Of a DNA stretch of 64,000 bases, positions 47,402 through 60,820 are shown piece by piece (within the stretch, counting starts at the first letter, position 1; each line of letters opens with the position of its first letter). A program made the position numbers and the translations under genes. The notes beneath the pieces were generated by a model, which was given only the letters and a program-made list of their open reading frames with translations, searched no databases and had not been told where the DNA came from. Origin of the DNA: Micropterix aruncella (lineage: Eukaryota; Arthropoda; Insecta; Lepidoptera; Micropterigidae); the NCBI GenBank assembly GCA_944548615.1, contig OX155980.1:42473465-42537464 (forward strand), read 5' to 3'.

Positions 47402-48494
47402 GTAAGTAACGTGTATTATTACGTGTATATTATTACCATTTCTCTGCTCTTACGTTCCTTGCTTGACGTCACATTGGGGTGACTAGACGAATAGGTTTCG
47501 TGCAACAAGTTCACTAATTAACAGTTATAAAATAAAATACGTCATTTTATTTCATAAACTGACGTGATTACTGTTAGATCAAACTTGAATATTGATTTTG
47601 AAAATCGATTTAGGGTCGATTTCAATATGAAACCTGCGGGTAAAAGTACCTACACATAAGTATAAGTTGAACCGTCGATTTGCTAAATTCATTCATAAAG
47701 CGACAAATTTTCATTCGTGATTTTCGTAGTATGACGTAAATTATACTTTGGTTGGAGGGGGTTGTACCTATTTGTTGCAATAAGATCATTTTGTGGTTTT
47801 TAGCCAAAAATCTAGTAGTAATCATAATAATTCTACTTATAACTTAGTTAGGCGCATATCTGACTCATCCATATTTATACTGACTCTAACGCTGTAGGTA
47901 GACAGTCTTTTTTTTAAATTTGTCAGTTTTTAAACCTTCTTTTATTTTCTAATTTCTACTACTTCTAATTTCGAACTTGGAATGCTATTTCGAATTTCGA
48001 ACTTGAAATTGTACTTCGAATTTCAAACTTGAAATTGTGCTTCGAATTTTGAACTTGACATTCTACTTCGAATTTCGAACTTGATATTCTACTTCGAATT
48101 TCGAACTTGAAATTCTACGTCGAATTTTGAACTTGAAATTTTTCTTCGAATTTCGAACTTGACATTTTACTTCGAATTTCGAACTTGACATTCTACTTCG
48201 AATTTCGAACTTGAAATTCTACGTCGAATTTCGAACTTGACATTTTACTTCGAATTTCGAACTTGATATTTTACTTCTAATTTCGAACTTGCAATTCGAC
48301 GTCGAATTTCGAACTTGACATTTTACTTCGAATTTCGAACTTGACATTCTACTTCAAATTTCGAACTTGACATTTTGACATTTGAAATTCGGAATTTCGA
48401 TTAAATTTCGATAATATCGGAATTCGAATTAAAATTTCGAAATTTGTATTGTGCTTTGAATTTCGAACTTGACATTCTACTTCTTTTTTCACAG
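47402..48494 (+). other. Intron 1 of the Helentron gene
   Basis: GT...AG intron whose 3' half is filled with the 26-bp minisatellite. It is flanked by exon sequence in the correct phase. Confidence 0.7.
47950..48482. repeat. 26-bp minisatellite (about 20 units)
   Basis: Units of the form TTCGAATTTCGAACTTGACAT with TCTAC, varying at two or three positions; each contains palindromic TTCGAA-type cores. The array ends within 15 bases of the splice acceptor. Confidence 0.95.
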
Positions 48495-49382
48495 GAAAAG
48501 ACAAAAATTGGACAGTAATGAAGAGAATGTCGTGCAATGTAGAGCTGTTGAAAATATAGAAAATGTAACGCTACAAGAAAATCAATTTCACAGCCAACAA
48601 CTTCAAATTTATGAACAGCGTAATGAATGCATTACTCCCGAAGTTGTTCTATACAGGAACACAGGAATTCCTGGCGATGGTAATTGTCTATTCCACTCGC
48701 TCATAAGTGTTTTGCAAATTCAAATTGAGACTTGTGACTTGAGAAATCAGTTACGCGATTCACCCTATTTAAACTCCTGCCACAATCCGCAAGAAGCATA
48801 TAACATTCTATCAAGCACTAATGATTACGGAGATTTGGATTGTTTGTACTTATTTTCAAAAATGTACAATCAAAATGTTTGTGTACATTATTGTTTTTAC
48901 AACATAACTACAACGAATCAAGACACTATCTTTTGTCATTTTAAAGCGAATAATACACAAAACTGGATTCATCTTCATCTTCGTGAACAACATTTCACAC
49001 CTTTTTATGAAGTATCAGATTTATTGGAGACAATACAAGACGCTACCCAAAATGAAGCCCATGTTGATGCCAATATTCAATTCTATTGCGTGACAATTAT
49101 AATGAAGACCCTACCGAAGATAACCATAACGATCATGAAAATGAAATTGAGATTGATAGAGAAAATCGAATTGGTGAAAAAATTATGGATTTTATTGTTG
49201 ATGGTACTATTCCAGTTTACACAAATTATCATAAACACAGTACAAGTCATATTGATTTTTATAAAGACTTTACGAGTAATTCATTTGGTCATTCTTGTAT
49301 TATTTGCGACAGACTATGGTGGAAAAGAGACTTGAAAATGTCGACCAGTAAACATGAAAGTATTTTGAAAACAATACTGCAG
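48495..49382 (+). pseudogene. Helentron gene, exon 2 with OTU cysteine protease domain
   Basis: It continues exon 1 as KRQKLDSNEENV. The OTU domain is shown by NTGIPGDGNCLFHSLISVL (catalytic D and C in GDGNC) at about 48660-48715, and by a later FKANNTQNWIHLHLREQHFTPFYE, where the histidine region is expected. OTU domains are cysteine proteases that remove ubiquitin-like tags and are known in Helentron proteins of animals. One base is missing near 49081-49085: the frame switches to one reading RDNYNEDPTEDNHNDHENEI and HSCIICDRLWWKRDLKMS. The exon length confirms a one-base deficit. It ends at 49382 before GTAATC. Confidence 0.8.
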
Positions 49383-49467
49383 GTAATCTTAATTATATAG
49401 TTTTTTTTTATTATTCACTTTATATTTTTCTTTCTATATCTTGATAATACGAATTTGATTTTTTTAG
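49383..49467 (+). other. Intron 2 of the Helentron gene
   Basis: An 85-bp AT-rich intron, GTAATC...TTTTTTTAG, in phase 0. It joins TILQ to [15 protein letters not shown]. Confidence 0.75.
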
Positions 49468-52400
49468 AATTACACACCTGGTGAAATTGTTCAAGTCTGC
49501 TCTACGTGTTATACATCTTTGGAAAAAGAAAAAAATCCTCTCATGTCAACCTACAATGGTTTTGCATATCTGAAAATTCCATCACATTTACCAACGTTAA
49601 ACCTTATCGAGCAACGACTGATTTCACCGAGAATACCGTTCATGCAGATTCGTAGACTGAGACACGTTAATGGTCAGTACGGTATTTATGGCCAGATAAT
49701 TAATGTTCCTGTCGAAGTTAATACAATGGTGAAACAATTGCCAAGAAACATTCAAGATGACCATTGCTTTTATGTGCATTTGAAAAAGAAGTTGATTCAC
49801 AAAACTAGTTATGTCCACGGGCTTATTAATAAGAGTCATATTAAAGAGTGGTTGTCGTATTTAGTCTCTACGCCTCTTTATATTTATCATGACATTAAAA
49901 TCGATGAATCTTTTTTTACCGGCAATGAACGTACTTCGCAATTAAATATGGATGAAATAAGTGAACACGTGCCGATTGAAGACAATTTAGTTGCGCAGCA
50001 ACAAACTCTTTTGTGGAATGATGATTATTTTTTGAGTCTAGCACCCGGTGAATATAACAGGCCAGTCAGTATTTTAATGGATGAACATGCGGAAGAACTA
50101 TGTTTTCCGACAATCTACGGCGGTCAGTTTCGAACATACAGAGATGGTGTTATTGTTACTCCATTCATGCAAGCTACCAGCGAACTTCGGCGTACTGATA
50201 GGCGTGCTACTGACCCACAACACCTTTTATACATCGCTGCTAAAATCATGAGGTTGCGAGTTAGTAGATGTGTCAACGTTGCGTTTAAGCATGTTGGACA
50301 AGGTACTTCAATTACGAAAGACACCATTCAATCTGAAGAATATATAAATAATTGTTTAGAAACAAATCTCGCATTTCTTCGCTGCATACCAAATTCTGCT
50401 TGGTTTTGGTCAGATCGCAAAAAAGATCTTTTTGCAATGATCAGGCAATTAGGGCCACCAACTGCTTTTATGACTCTTAGCGCCAATGAAACTGGCTGGG
50501 AAAATTTGTTGAAATTATTGTACAAATTGAAAAACGAGGGAGCGGAAATTTCAGATGAGTTTTTAGCAGAAATGAGTTATGTGCATAAAGCTCAACTTGT
50601 GAATGAAGATGCCGTAACTTGTGCTATTTATTTTAATAAAATGGTAAATTGTCTGTTAAAAGTTTTGCAATCAAAGAAAAGAAGTCCATTCGGAAAATAT
50701 AGAGTAGTAAATTATTTCAAAAGAATAGAATTTCAACATCGTGGTAGCCCACATGCTCATATTCTTCTTTGGTTGGAAAATGTTCCTGAAGATTTATTAA
50801 GCAATGATCCTGAAGTAATTAAATTAATCGACGAATTAGTTTCTGTGTCAGCGTCAGAGGCGTCTGGAAATATAAAACTAGTAACACACAAACACACATT
50901 CACGTGTTATAAAAAAATGAATCCTAATAAAAACCAAGAATGTAGATTTGGTGCACCATTTATGCCAACAAAAAAAACGATTAATTTGATACCTATGAAA
51001 GACACTGATCCCGATTACTCAGAAGCACTTTTCAAAGAATATAAGAAACGATTTAAATTTTTAAGAAATAATCTCGAAAATGTTGACTACACGAATTTTG
51101 ATGAATTTTACTCGCATAATGATATTATTTCTGATGATCATTACTACAATATTATTCGTGCTGGTATCAATAGACCAAAATTATTCTATAAAAGGACACC
51201 AGCAGAAAAATGGCACAACACTTTCAATCCATTCGTATTACATCATTTGAAATCGAACATGGATTTTCAGATTATACTAGATGAATATGCTTGTGCAACA
51301 TATGTTGTTGAATATGTCAATAAGCATAATAGAGGGATTAGTAATTTGCAAAGACAAATAATTGACATAATGGACGAGCATCCAGAATTCGACATTGTCG
51401 ATATCACAAAAAAAATGAGTATTGACATACTTCAGTCTGTTGAAATGCCGGCACAAGAAGCTGCTTGGTATTTATTAAGAGAACCTATGGCTAAGTCAAC
51501 GGTGGTGACAGTCTATATTCCAACGGTATTTCCTACTGAACGCGCAAGAATTAGAAAATCTATGAAGGAACTTGAAGCTTTAGATGATGATTGTACGAAC
51601 GTTTGGAAAGAGAATTGGTTCGATAAGTATGAGAAAAGACCTGAAGAACTCCGCGATGTTACGTTAGCACAATTTGTTGCAAAATATTACCTAAATAAAA
51701 AGGGGACTTACACTAAAAGAGATACTGCAAGAATAATAAGATACAGGAACTACGTTATGGCTGACAATTACAACGACTATAGGCGTGAGATGGTTCTGTT
51801 GCATGTTCCTTTTCAAAGTGAAGAAAATGATATTATTGCTGAAAATAAGTTCATTCAAATATACGAGGACAACAAAGATACGATATTAGAACGTAGGAAA
51901 GAATTTGAATCAAATTTGGACATTGAGAAAACTTTAGAAATTTGTAGACAGTTGTGCCGAGAAAACGATGAAGAACAAGAAGACGAAGAATTATTAAGAG
52001 CGGTTGATATATTGCATGAAAGAGATCCTTATGATTTATTGCTACGTGATCCAAACTCAACTGCTAACGTTGATTTACAAAATGCATCTCTGCATAAACT
52101 TGGCGCTATAGCTAAAAAAAGAGAAAATTTAATGGATTATCAACAATTCTATGATTTAATGGGAATGGCCAATGATCAACAAAGAGATATTCTTATGACT
52201 ATAATTCATCATTTACAAACTTCAATTCAAGAACCATTTCAATTTTTTTTTACGGGACCAGCTGGTACGGGAAAATCATTCGTTATCAAACTGATTATGG
52301 AAATTTACAACAGGTTCACTGATAATGATGGTTACTGCAATGTCTATATTACATGTGCTTCAACCGGCAAAGCTGCCGTGGCTATTGATGGTACAACTGT

Positions 52401-54405
52401 TCATACAGCTCTCAAAATTTCTCTTTCAAAACTTTTGCCTCTGTCATCAGAAACGTTGCAATTGTATAGATCTCTCTTCAGATATGTCAGAGTACTGATC
52501 ATTGATGAAATTAGCATGGTTAGTGCAGAACTTCTACATAAAATTGATAATCGTCTAAAACAAATAACAGGAAAAAACACAGATTTCGGAAGTATAGATG
52601 TTATTTTGATAGGAGATTTACGGCAATTGCCACCAGTAAGATCGACACCAATTTACAAGACAATCAGAACGAGCATGATTGAACCGCATTTATGGAGAAA
52701 ATTAAAATTTTATCAACTTACCACTGTAATGAGACAAGCTAATGTTGCATTTTCACAAGTTTTGACAAAAATAGGTAATGGAGATGTACTAGATGAGCAT
52801 GACTTTCAACTTATTGAATCGAGATTTTTCAAAAAAGAGGATGTGGCTACATTATGTCCTGATGGAGTTCGTTTATTTTTCAAAAATGAAGATGTTGCCG
52901 CCTATAATAATTTGATTTTGAGCCAATGTGAAAACAAAATTCTTTCAACGTCCGTAGACGTCATTATAGGCACTAAAAGTACTGAGCAAGAAGCTAATTT
53001 TAGACTTAAATTACATAAAAAATCTGTTATTGACACTGGAGGACTGCCTTATCACATTACTTTTGTTGTTGGAAAGCATTATGTTATTACAACCAACATC
53101 GACGTTACTGATGGTTTATGCAATGGTGCTGTTGGGAAATTGGTACATCTAGAATTTGATGAAAGTAACACATTGATTAGAGTTTGGCTGGAATTTTGTG
53201 GTTCTGATAAAGTGGGTAGAAAAAAAAGGCAAAAAGCAGGCGCTCTAGCAGTGCAAAATAGACTCAGCAAACTCGCTGTTCCCATTGAATTACGAACAGC
53301 AAATATTTCATTAAAATCGGATAGAAAATGTGTAGCCAAACGCAAACATTTTCCATTAACTTCAGCTCTTGCTCTAACTATACATAAGTCGCAAGGTGGA
53401 ACTTTTGACGAAATAGTATATGATTATAGTAAAGCACATTCTCAGGAACTCGTTTATGTTGCGCTCTCTCGGGTGACTAATATTGAAAAATTGTATATCA
53501 CGACAAAAAACGATAATTCTACATTCAAGTTTTATCATAATCGAAGGCAAGCTGCATCGACTGCATCTTTGTTGCAAGAATTCAAAAGACTGTTTTTAAA
53601 TAGTGTTCAGACGATAGCTCAAAGTGTCTTAGATTTTATTAGTAATAGAAATGGCATTTCAATAATGACTTTCAATTGCCAAAGTCTAAATAGTCACAAA
53701 TACGATTTACAAGATTCAGTTACAAGACAAACAAATGTGTTACTTCTTACCGAAACTTGCATGACGCATGATAATCCGATTGAAATACCTAATTTCATTT
53801 GTATTGCTCAATTCAAACGAAATACTGTTCCAAAAGGTGGGGTAGCTATTTACCAAAATAATAATAATGTTACTAACATTATGACTCCGAATATTGCAAT
53901 AAATATTGCACACGTTAGCGATGCAATGTTCGATGAAAGGCGCTCATTTGTTGGAGATATTTGTGCGTGCTTGTGCAAACTTAGAAATGGCCTACACATA
54001 GTCATGGTAGCAATTTACATTTCACCGAATCCAAAATTGGACGAGGTAGAGCGTTTTATTCATCGCACTTTACTGGAGTACACTGAAGAAGGGTCGAAAA
54101 TACTTGGTACAAATGGTAATAAATTTCCACTTATCTTGGCTGGCGATTTCAACATCAATTTCGCTGATAAAAAATCAGAGCGGTTGACAACTTTTCTTTC
54201 GGAAAAATTGAATTTGAAAATGAATAATGATCCACAAGAATCCACAACAAAATATGGGACCACCATTGACGCGGTATTTTCCAGATATTTAGAGGATATC
54301 AAGTCTCAAACTTATGTTTCTTATTTCAGTTACCATAAACCTAGTTTCAATGATAACAATTCCTCAATAACCTACATGTATTGTAAGATAATAAAAATAT
54401 TTTAA
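49468..54405 (+). CDS. Helentron Rep-helicase-endonuclease protein, exon 3
   Basis: About 1,645 open codons. The N-terminal part ([34 protein letters not shown]) is the usual Helitron region before Rep. The HUH Rep core is [15 protein letters not shown] (about 50743-50790), and the paired tyrosines that nick and join DNA are in TYVVEYVNK (about 51300-51325). The Pif1-like helicase follows with [10 protein letters not shown] (Walker A, 52.25 kb), [10 protein letters not shown] (52.5 kb), GDLRQLPPV (52.6 kb) and [19 protein letters not shown] (53.38 kb). From about 53.65 kb an AP-type endonuclease domain reads [33 protein letters not shown] and ends near SYHKPSF, where SDH is more usual. Rep, helicase and endonuclease together define Helentron/Helitron2. 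No stop interrupts it, so it may still be functional if the exon 2 lesion is allelic. Confidence 0.9.
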   Translation, partial: NYTPGEIVQVCSTCYTSLEKEKNPLMSTYNGFAYLKIPSHLPTLNLIEQRLISPRIPFMQIRRLRHVNGQYGIYGQIINVPVEVNTMVKQLPRNIQDDHCFYVHLKKKLIHKTSYVHGLINKSHIKEWLSYLVSTPLYIYHDIKIDESFFTGNERTSQLNMDEISEHVPIEDNLVAQQQTLLWNDDYFLSLAPGEYNRPVSILMDEHAEELCFPTIYGGQFRTYRDGVIVTPFMQATSELRRTDRRATDPQHLLYIAAKIMRLRVSRCVNVAFKHVGQGTSITKDTIQSEEYINNCLETNLAFLRCIPNSAWFWSDRKKDLFAMIRQLGPPTAFMTLSANETGWENLLKLLYKLKNEGAEISDEFLAEMSYVHKAQLVNEDAVTCAIYFNKMVNCLLKVLQSKKRSPFGKYRVVNYFKRIEFQHRGSPHAHILLWLENVPEDLLSNDPEVIKLIDELVSVSASEASGNIKLVTHKHTFTCYKKMNPNKNQECRFGAPFMPTKKTINLIPMKDTDPDYSEALFKEYKKRFKFLRNNLENVDYTNFDEFYSHNDIISDDHYYNIIRAGINRPKLFYKRTPAEKWHNTFNPFVLHHLKSNMDFQIILDEYACATYVVEYVNKHNRGISNLQRQIIDIMDEHPEFDIVDITKKMSIDILQSVEMPAQEAAWYLLREPMAKSTVVTVYIPTVFPTERARIRKSMKELEALDDDCTNVWKENWFDKYEKRPEELRDVTLAQFVAKYYLNKKGTYTKRDTARIIRYRNYVMADNYNDYRREMVLLHVPFQSEENDIIAENKFIQIYEDNKDTILERRKEFESNLDIEKTLEICRQLCRENDEEQEDEELLRAVDILHERDPYDLLLRDPNSTANVDLQNASLHKLGAIAKKRENLMDYQQFYDLMGMANDQQRDILMTIIHHLQTSIQEPFQFFFTGPAGTGKSFVIKLIMEIYNRFTDNDGYCNVYITCASTGKAAVAIDGTTVHTALKISLSKLLPLSSETLQLYRSLFRYVRVLIIDEISMVSAELLHKIDNRLKQITGKNTDFGSIDVILIGDLRQLPPVRSTPIYKTIRTSMIEPHLWRKLKFYQLTTVMRQANVAFSQVLTKIGNGDVLDEHDFQLIESRFFKKEDVATLCPDGVRLFFKNEDVAAYNNLILSQCENKILSTSVDVIIGTKSTEQEANFRLKLHKKSVIDTGGLPYHITFVVGKHYVITTNIDVTDGLCNGAVGKLVHLEFDESNTLIRVWLEFCGSDKVGRKKRQKAGALAVQNRLSKLAVPIELRTANISLKSDRKCVAKRKHFPLTSALALTIHKSQGGTFDEIVYDYSKAHSQELVYVALSRVTNIEKLYITTKNDNSTFKFYHNRRQAASTASLLQEFKRLFLNSVQTIAQSVLDFISNRNGISIMTFNCQSLNSHKYDLQDSVTRQTNVLLLTETCMTHDNPIEIPNFICIAQFKRNTVPKGGVAIYQNNNNVTNIMTPNIAINIAHVSDAMFDERRSFVGDICACLCKLRNGLHIVMVAIYISPNPKLDEVERFIHRTLLEYTEEGSKILGTNGNKFPLILAGDFNINFADKKSERLTTFLSEKLNLKMNNDPQESTTKYGTTIDAVFSRYLEDIKSQTYVSYFSYHKPSFNDNNSSITYMYCKIIKIF

Positions 54406-54651
54406 ACAATATTAACTTCTCATTTATTCAATAAAAGAAAAAAATGTTTTCTTATCGGTCACCACGCTCAAAAAGTGTAACTTGAATTAATATCAAAGAA
54501 AAAAAATACTGCATAAATATAATAAATAAATAATTATAATTGCATAAGTTGTTAAAAATGCTATGCAATAGCTTTACCGCGGCAGTCCCCGAGTGCCACA
54601 CTTCTTTTTTTTTTTTTTTATGTATACACAACAGAACGAAGACATATATAA

Positions 54652-55632
<981 letters not shown>

Positions 55633-55647
55633 CACAAAACTATCAAA

Positions 55648-55789
<142 letters not shown>

Positions 55790-56306
55790 ATTGTAAATGT
55801 GTAAATTATTATTTTTTCAAATTGAAATTATGTCTATCACTAAATAAATGAAATGATAAAATAATGAAAGGGCACTTATCTGGTCTGTGGTGACCAGGAG
55901 TGACTCCACGCCTTCTTCTTCTCCTCCCTCAGTGTTTGCTGGTGCTTCCTGCTGTGGCACTAGAATCCGATTAAAATGGCCTCACACAGCGGCAACACAA
56001 CAATGCGAGACGAGAATGAATGCTGGAAAATAATAGGCGATTAGTGTTTCTTAAATATTAATGATTGTTATAAAATGTATATCAATATTTCGGCTCAGCC
56101 GTCGTCAAGATATGTGACATTTCTGAAATCGAACAATTCGTTGAAAATTTAAATTCAAGGAATCGAACAAAAAGAAATGGATTAATAATATTTTACACGA
56201 TTTAGTTAAGGTACCATAACCAACCGTGCAAAACGTTATTTTAAAATGAATGATTATAAATTAAAAGAAAAAGCATTTGATGATTATGATAATATGATAA
56301 ACCTTA

Positions 56307-57017
56307 TTAATTTTGCCTATTGAGACCGGAACCTTTGCAAGCGCCTAAAATATAAATATAAGCCAATTCCCAAGATTTGACGTCCCTTTCTTTTGCATTA
56401 TCCCCAAGGCATTTTATTATTTTAACTTTAAAACATTGATCAAAAGATAAATTATGCGCCCTGGCATGCAAAGATATTGGGAGTTGGCTTTCATTTCCTA
56501 CACTAGCCCTATGATTATTTAGTCTAATATTAAGTGGTGTTGTTGTTTCACCGATATAAAAGGCATCACAAGTCCTGCACAGAAGTTGATATACTATATT
56601 TTTTGAAATACAACTGCAATGAAAGGGAACCCTGTAACTATTAGTAGTATTTGGACTGGTAAAAAAAGGACTTAGATCTAACAGAGGACAAGTTTTACAA
56701 CGTGGACGACCACAAGGTTGAAGCCCAAAAGTATTATTACCAATAGAGAAATTTTGATTATTTTTTGTTTTGTTTAATATTGATCTAATATTAGGTGGTC
56801 TGCGGAAAGATAAAATTGGCGGTGAATCTAAGAGATCCTTAGTGGATGCATCATTAGAAATGATGGGGAATAAATCAGATAATATATCTCGCAGTTTCTC
56901 AGCACCAGGAAAATAAGTGGTGCTAAGAAAGATTTTATTATTATTATTATTTTTATTTGAAGAAATTTTAGGTTTTGGTATATATTTTACTTCAGAGTTT
57001 AGAATATGTTTATCCAA
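56307..57017 (-). pseudogene. PLE linker and GIY-YIG endonuclease (minus copy)
   Basis: The 236-residue frame has a cysteine motif LQPCGRPRCKTCPLLDL in the linker, then the GIY-YIG core [19 protein letters not shown] with catalytic arginine in [13 protein letters not shown] and a C-terminal SWELAYIYILGACKGSG. The C..RC..C finger between RT and endonuclease is typical of several PLE groups, Neptune-like ones among them. The frame is separated from the RT frame by a stop (TTA to TAA against the plus copy, near 57163) and a short frameshifting deletion near 57085. Confidence 0.85.
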
Positions 57018-57163
57018 TAGAGGAGCAGGGTATTTTCTTTCAAGAAGAGATTGCTTTAGATTATTGAGATTAGACGTTTGTTGTTAACTAAACGGTGTCC
57101 GCGAATGGACATTGAATAGGGAATGGATCTCTTGGTGTGAAATGGATGACAGCTATCAAAGTG

Positions 57164-57970
57164 TTAATACTGTTCTTTATTTGTAGGTTTTATATGAATC
57201 GCGGTTTTAATTTTACCTTCGGAAATTGTTAAATCAACATCTAAGAAAGTAATTTGTGATTTAGAAATGGTATGAGTGAAATTCAAAGGGCCAAAATTAT
57301 TTAGGTCGTCAAGAAAGGTTGTTAGAGTAGTTTGTCCGTGTGGCCAAATCATTACTATGTCGTCAATAAATCTATACCATAATATGGGTTTTAAATTTTG
57401 CGTTAGAAGAAAATTTTGCTCGAATAATCCCATGAAAAGGTTGGCATACGAAGGTGCCATTCGCGTGCCCATAGCAGTCCCTTTAATTTGAAGATAAAAT
57501 TCATCTTCAAAGGAGAAAGCATTACACGTTAAGACAACCTCGGCTAATTTGCAAAGAAAATCCGTAGAAGGTATTTGAGGATGAGGTCTCTCATCAAGAA
57601 AATAAGAAATGGCTTCCAATCCTAAATTATGAGGAATATTGGTATACAGGGATATGGCGTCAATAGTAACAAATAATAGGTCGTCTGACTTTGGAATTAC
57701 AGTATTCTTTAAAATATCAATAAAATGATAGCTGTCTTTGATATGAGAATTTAGATTTTTCACAAAAGGTTGTAAAAAATAATCTACAAAAGCCGAAATT
57801 CTTTCTGTCGGAGAGTTAAAGCTTGCGACTATTGGTCGTCGAGGCTTGTGAATTTTAGGTAATAGGTAAAAATTTGGAGTTCTGATAGGATCAGGAATTA
57901 AAGTTTTAACATCTTCGTCTGATAATTTTTCATTTGATTTATTTTGTTCAATATATTTTTTTATTTTCAC
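57164..57970 (-). pseudogene. PLE reverse transcriptase core (minus copy)
   Basis: The 268-residue frame holds NFYLLPKIHKPRRPIVASF, TIDAISLYTNIPH with D104, KGTAMGTRMAPSYANLFMG and the catalytic box WYRFIDDIVMIW (FIDD at 201-204). It then gives ITFLDVDLTISEGKI. This is a standard PLE RT, the telomerase-related lineage. Against the plus-strand copy it lacks nine bases, so HKPNNPGRP has become HKPRRP. The ATG-less overlap with the preceding frame shows a small indel just upstream. Confidence 0.88.
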
Positions 57971-58488
57971 TCAAAATTTTTGTTTGGATCTCTAGATAGT
58001 TTTTTATAGAAAGTTTCATCTCTAAGTTGTCTCAAGCCTTCAGTAACATAGTCAGTTTTGTTAAGTATGACAGTAGTGGAACCTTTATCAGCCGGCAAAA
58101 TGACGATGCTGGTATCCTTGCTAAGACTCTCAAGAGCTGCACGTTCATCTACTGACAAGTTTGATGTTGGCTTGAGGCTATTTAGAAAAGATGGCTGTGT
58201 TACTTTGTTTAATAAAATAGTAATAAAATTTTCTACCGGATGATTTTTTGGTAATGGAGGGGGTTCTTTATTGGAGTGTGGACGAAATTGAGCTAGTGCA
58301 TTGTGTAATTTAATATTATTATTGTTATTCTTTTGATTTGAATGCCAAAATTCGCGCCATCTTAAATTACGACAAAATTTAACAACATCATTACCAAAAC
58401 TAAAATGGTTCACATTTTGAGTCGGTGTGAAATTTAGACCTTTAGCTAATACTAAATATTCATTGTGGTTAATTACTTTGGATGACAA
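57967..58488 (-). pseudogene. PLE N-terminal RT region (minus copy)
   Basis: The 173-residue frame includes LVLAKGLNFTPT, SVDERAALESLSKDTSIVIL and PADKGSTTVILNKTDYV, the conserved block preceding the RT palm in PLEs. It overlaps the next frame by a few bases at an indel near 57968 and joins the upstream frame through a one-base slip in a run of seven A near 58500. Confidence 0.85.
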
Positions 58489-59112
58489 GTTTTTAACAGA
58501 ATTTTTTTCTCTAGGAGATGGACCTTGTATATTATTAGAATATGATATGATACTGATGGTGTTATACTGTTATTAATTTGGTTTACTAATGTGGCACGTA
58601 TTGGTACGGAATCTGATACTAATGGAAATATATTGTTAGTAATTTGGTTTACTGATAGGGTGTGCATCGGAGAGGAAAGAGTACCTTGGTGAACTGCTGG
58701 GATAACATTTCGAAGTGAATTTGAATTCCTTGTTTTGTTAACATTGGAATGACTGTAATTTGAAATGGAAACTGGATTCAAAATGTTTCGTGTATTGTTA
58801 CTTGGGATAATGCAAATTTTCTGAAAGTTCTTTAGTAAATTAAGGAACTTTTTATCGTGTTTTAATCTAATATTTCGTAAATCTGTTACAGAATTGTTAA
58901 CTATTTTATGAGCTTCTTGAAATAAGAAAGGAGAATGTGTTGTTATCATGTTAACATAAAAACACAGTGAGTTTAAATGTTTATCAACTAAAATTTGATA
59001 TTCATTTCGCAAAACAGACGTAATTTCCATTGAATACCATAAACGGATTGCGGTGAAATCATATTGAATTTCTGTACTAATTGCTGCGAAAGGAAATTTT
59101 GGTAATAACCCT
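58473..59112 (-). pseudogene. PLE N-terminal region (minus copy)
   Basis: Open frame starting near the inverted-repeat centre with GLLPKFPFAAISTEIQYDF and IRLWYSMEITSVLRNEY. It is rich in N, S and T in its second half and shows no separate domain I can name. It ends where a homopolymer slip breaks continuity with the KVINHNEYLVLAKGLNF frame. Confidence 0.7.
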
Positions 59113-59133
59113 TTAGGGTTATTACCAAAATTT
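59094..59133. repeat. Palindrome at the junction of two head-to-head PLEs
   Basis: AAATTTTGGTAATAACCCT and its reverse complement, 19-bp arms with a 2-nt centre. Each PLE copy contributes one arm as its 5' tip. Confidence 0.92.
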
Positions 59134-59134
59134 A

Positions 59135-59746
59135 TTGAACAAAATAAAAAAATATATTGAACAAAATAAATCAAATGAAAAATTATCAGACGAAGATGTT
59201 AAAACTTTAATTCCTGATCCTATCAGAACTCCAAATTTTTACCTATTACCTAAAATTCACAAGCCTAATAATCCTGGACGACCAATAGTCGCAAACTTTA
59301 ACTCTCCGACAGAAAGAATTTCGGCTTTTGTAGATTATTTTTTACAACCTTTTGTGAAAAATCTAAATTCTCATATCAAAGACAGCTATCATTTTATTGA
59401 TATTTTAAAGAATACTGTAATTCCAAAGTCAGACGACCTATTATTTGTTACTATTGACGCCATATCCCTGTATACCAATATTCCTCATAATTTAGGATTG
59501 GAAGCCATTTCTTATTTTCTTGATGAGAGACCTCATCCTCAAATACCTTCTACGGATTTTCTTTGCAAATTAGCCGAGTTTGTCTTAACGTGTAATGCTT
59601 TCTCCTTTGAAGATGAATTTTATCTTCAAATTAAAGGGACTGCTATGGGCACGCGAATGGCACCTTCGTATGCCAACCTTTTCATGGGATTATTCGAGCA
59701 AAAATTTTCTTCTAACGCAAAATTTAAAACCCATATTATGGTATAG
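59135..59746 (+). pseudogene. PLE reverse transcriptase, first part (plus copy)
   Basis: Contains LLPKIHKPNNPGRPIVANF, TIDAISLYTNIPH and TAMGTRMAPSYANLFMG. It retains the nine bases missing in the minus copy. One extra A in CAAAAATTTTC near 59702 shifts the frame just before the catalytic FIDD box, so the RT cannot be completed. Confidence 0.87.
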
Positions 59747-60474
59747 ATTTATTGACGACATAGTAATGATTTGGCCACACGGACAAACTACTCTAACAAC
59801 CTTTCTTGACGACCTAAATAATTTTGGCCCTTTGAATTTCACTCATACCATTTCTAAATCACAAATTACTTTCTTAGATGTTGATTTAACAATTTCCGAA
59901 GGTAAAATTAAAACCGCGATTCATATAAAACCTACAAATAAAGAACAGTATTTACACTTTGATAGCTGTCATCCATTTCACACCAAGAGATCCATTCCCT
60001 ATTCAATGTCCATTTGCGGACACCGTTTAGTTAACAACAAAGAAAATTTAGATAAATATCTCAATAATCTAAAGCAATCTCTTCTTGAAAGAAAATACCC
60101 TGCTCCTCTATTGGATAAACATATTCTAAACTCTGAAGTAAAATATATACCAAAACCTAAAATTTCTTCAAATAAAAATAATAATAATAATAAAATCTTT
60201 CTTAGCACCACTTATTTTCCTGGTGCTGAGAAACTGCGAGATATATTATCTGATTTATTCCCCATCATTTCTAATGATGCATCCACTAAGGATCTCTTAG
60301 ATTCACCGCCAATTTTATCTTTCCGCAGACCACCTAATATTAGATCAATATTAAACAAAACAAAAAATAATCAAAATTTCTCTATTGGTAATAATACTTT
60401 TGGGCTTCAACCTTGTGGTCGTCCACGTTGTAAAACTTGTCCTCTGTTAGATCTAAGTCCTTTTTTACCAGTCC
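59703..60474 (+). pseudogene. PLE RT second part and linker (plus copy)
   Basis: After the shift the frame (open from 59595 to 60533) reads ILWYRFIDDIVMIWPHG, ITFLDVDLTISEG, HFDSCHPFHTKRSIPYSMSI and the zinc-binding LQPCGRPRCKTCPLLDL. It has no stop where the minus copy has one, so it preserves the ancestral linker. It drifts out of frame again at a T run near 60466 (six T here, seven in the partner). Confidence 0.87.
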
Positions 60475-60820
60475 AAATACTACTAATAGTTACAGGGTTC
60501 CCTTTCATTGCAGTTGTATTTCAAAAAATATAGTATATCAACTTCTGTGCAGGACTTGTGATGCCTTTTATATCGGTGAAACAACAACACCACTTAATAT
60601 TAGACTAAATAATCATAGGGCTAGTGTAGGAAATGAAAGCCAACTCCCAATATCTTTGCATGCCAGGGCGCATAATTTATCTTTTGATCAATGTTTTAAA
60701 GTTAAAATAATAAAATGCCTTGGGGATAATGCAAAAGAAAGGGACGTCAAATCTTGGGAATTGGCTTATATTTATATTTTAGGCGCTTGCAAAGGTTCCG
60801 GTCTCAATAGGCAAAATTAA
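60461..60820 (+). pseudogene. PLE GIY-YIG endonuclease (plus copy)
   Basis: Carries [20 protein letters not shown] and SWELAYIYILGACKGSGLN to a stop at 60820, the same C-terminus as the minus copy. The domain itself is intact; only the upstream frameshift disconnects it. Confidence 0.87.

Larger units (their letters stand above)
46371..54603 (+). mobile_element. Nearly complete Helentron (OTU, Rep, helicase, endonuclease)
   Basis: The 5' terminal sequence (GCTATTGCATAGCTTTTATC followed by GCGGG) appears twice in tandem before the gene. The 3' end (GCTATGCAATAGCTTTACCG, then GAGTGCCACAC) follows the gene at 54.56-54.60 kb. Each end has the same 13-bp motif in opposite orientation, followed by a similar TTTA(T)CGCGG. 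A related 588-bp non-autonomous element at 7.9-8.5 kb independently confirms both boundaries. The single gene has three exons with good splice sites. Only one clear lesion was found. Confidence 0.85.

Noticed and set aside
47950..48482. CRISPR-like array
   Set aside because: Repeats are head-to-tail without unique spacers; it is a minisatellite in a eukaryotic intron.
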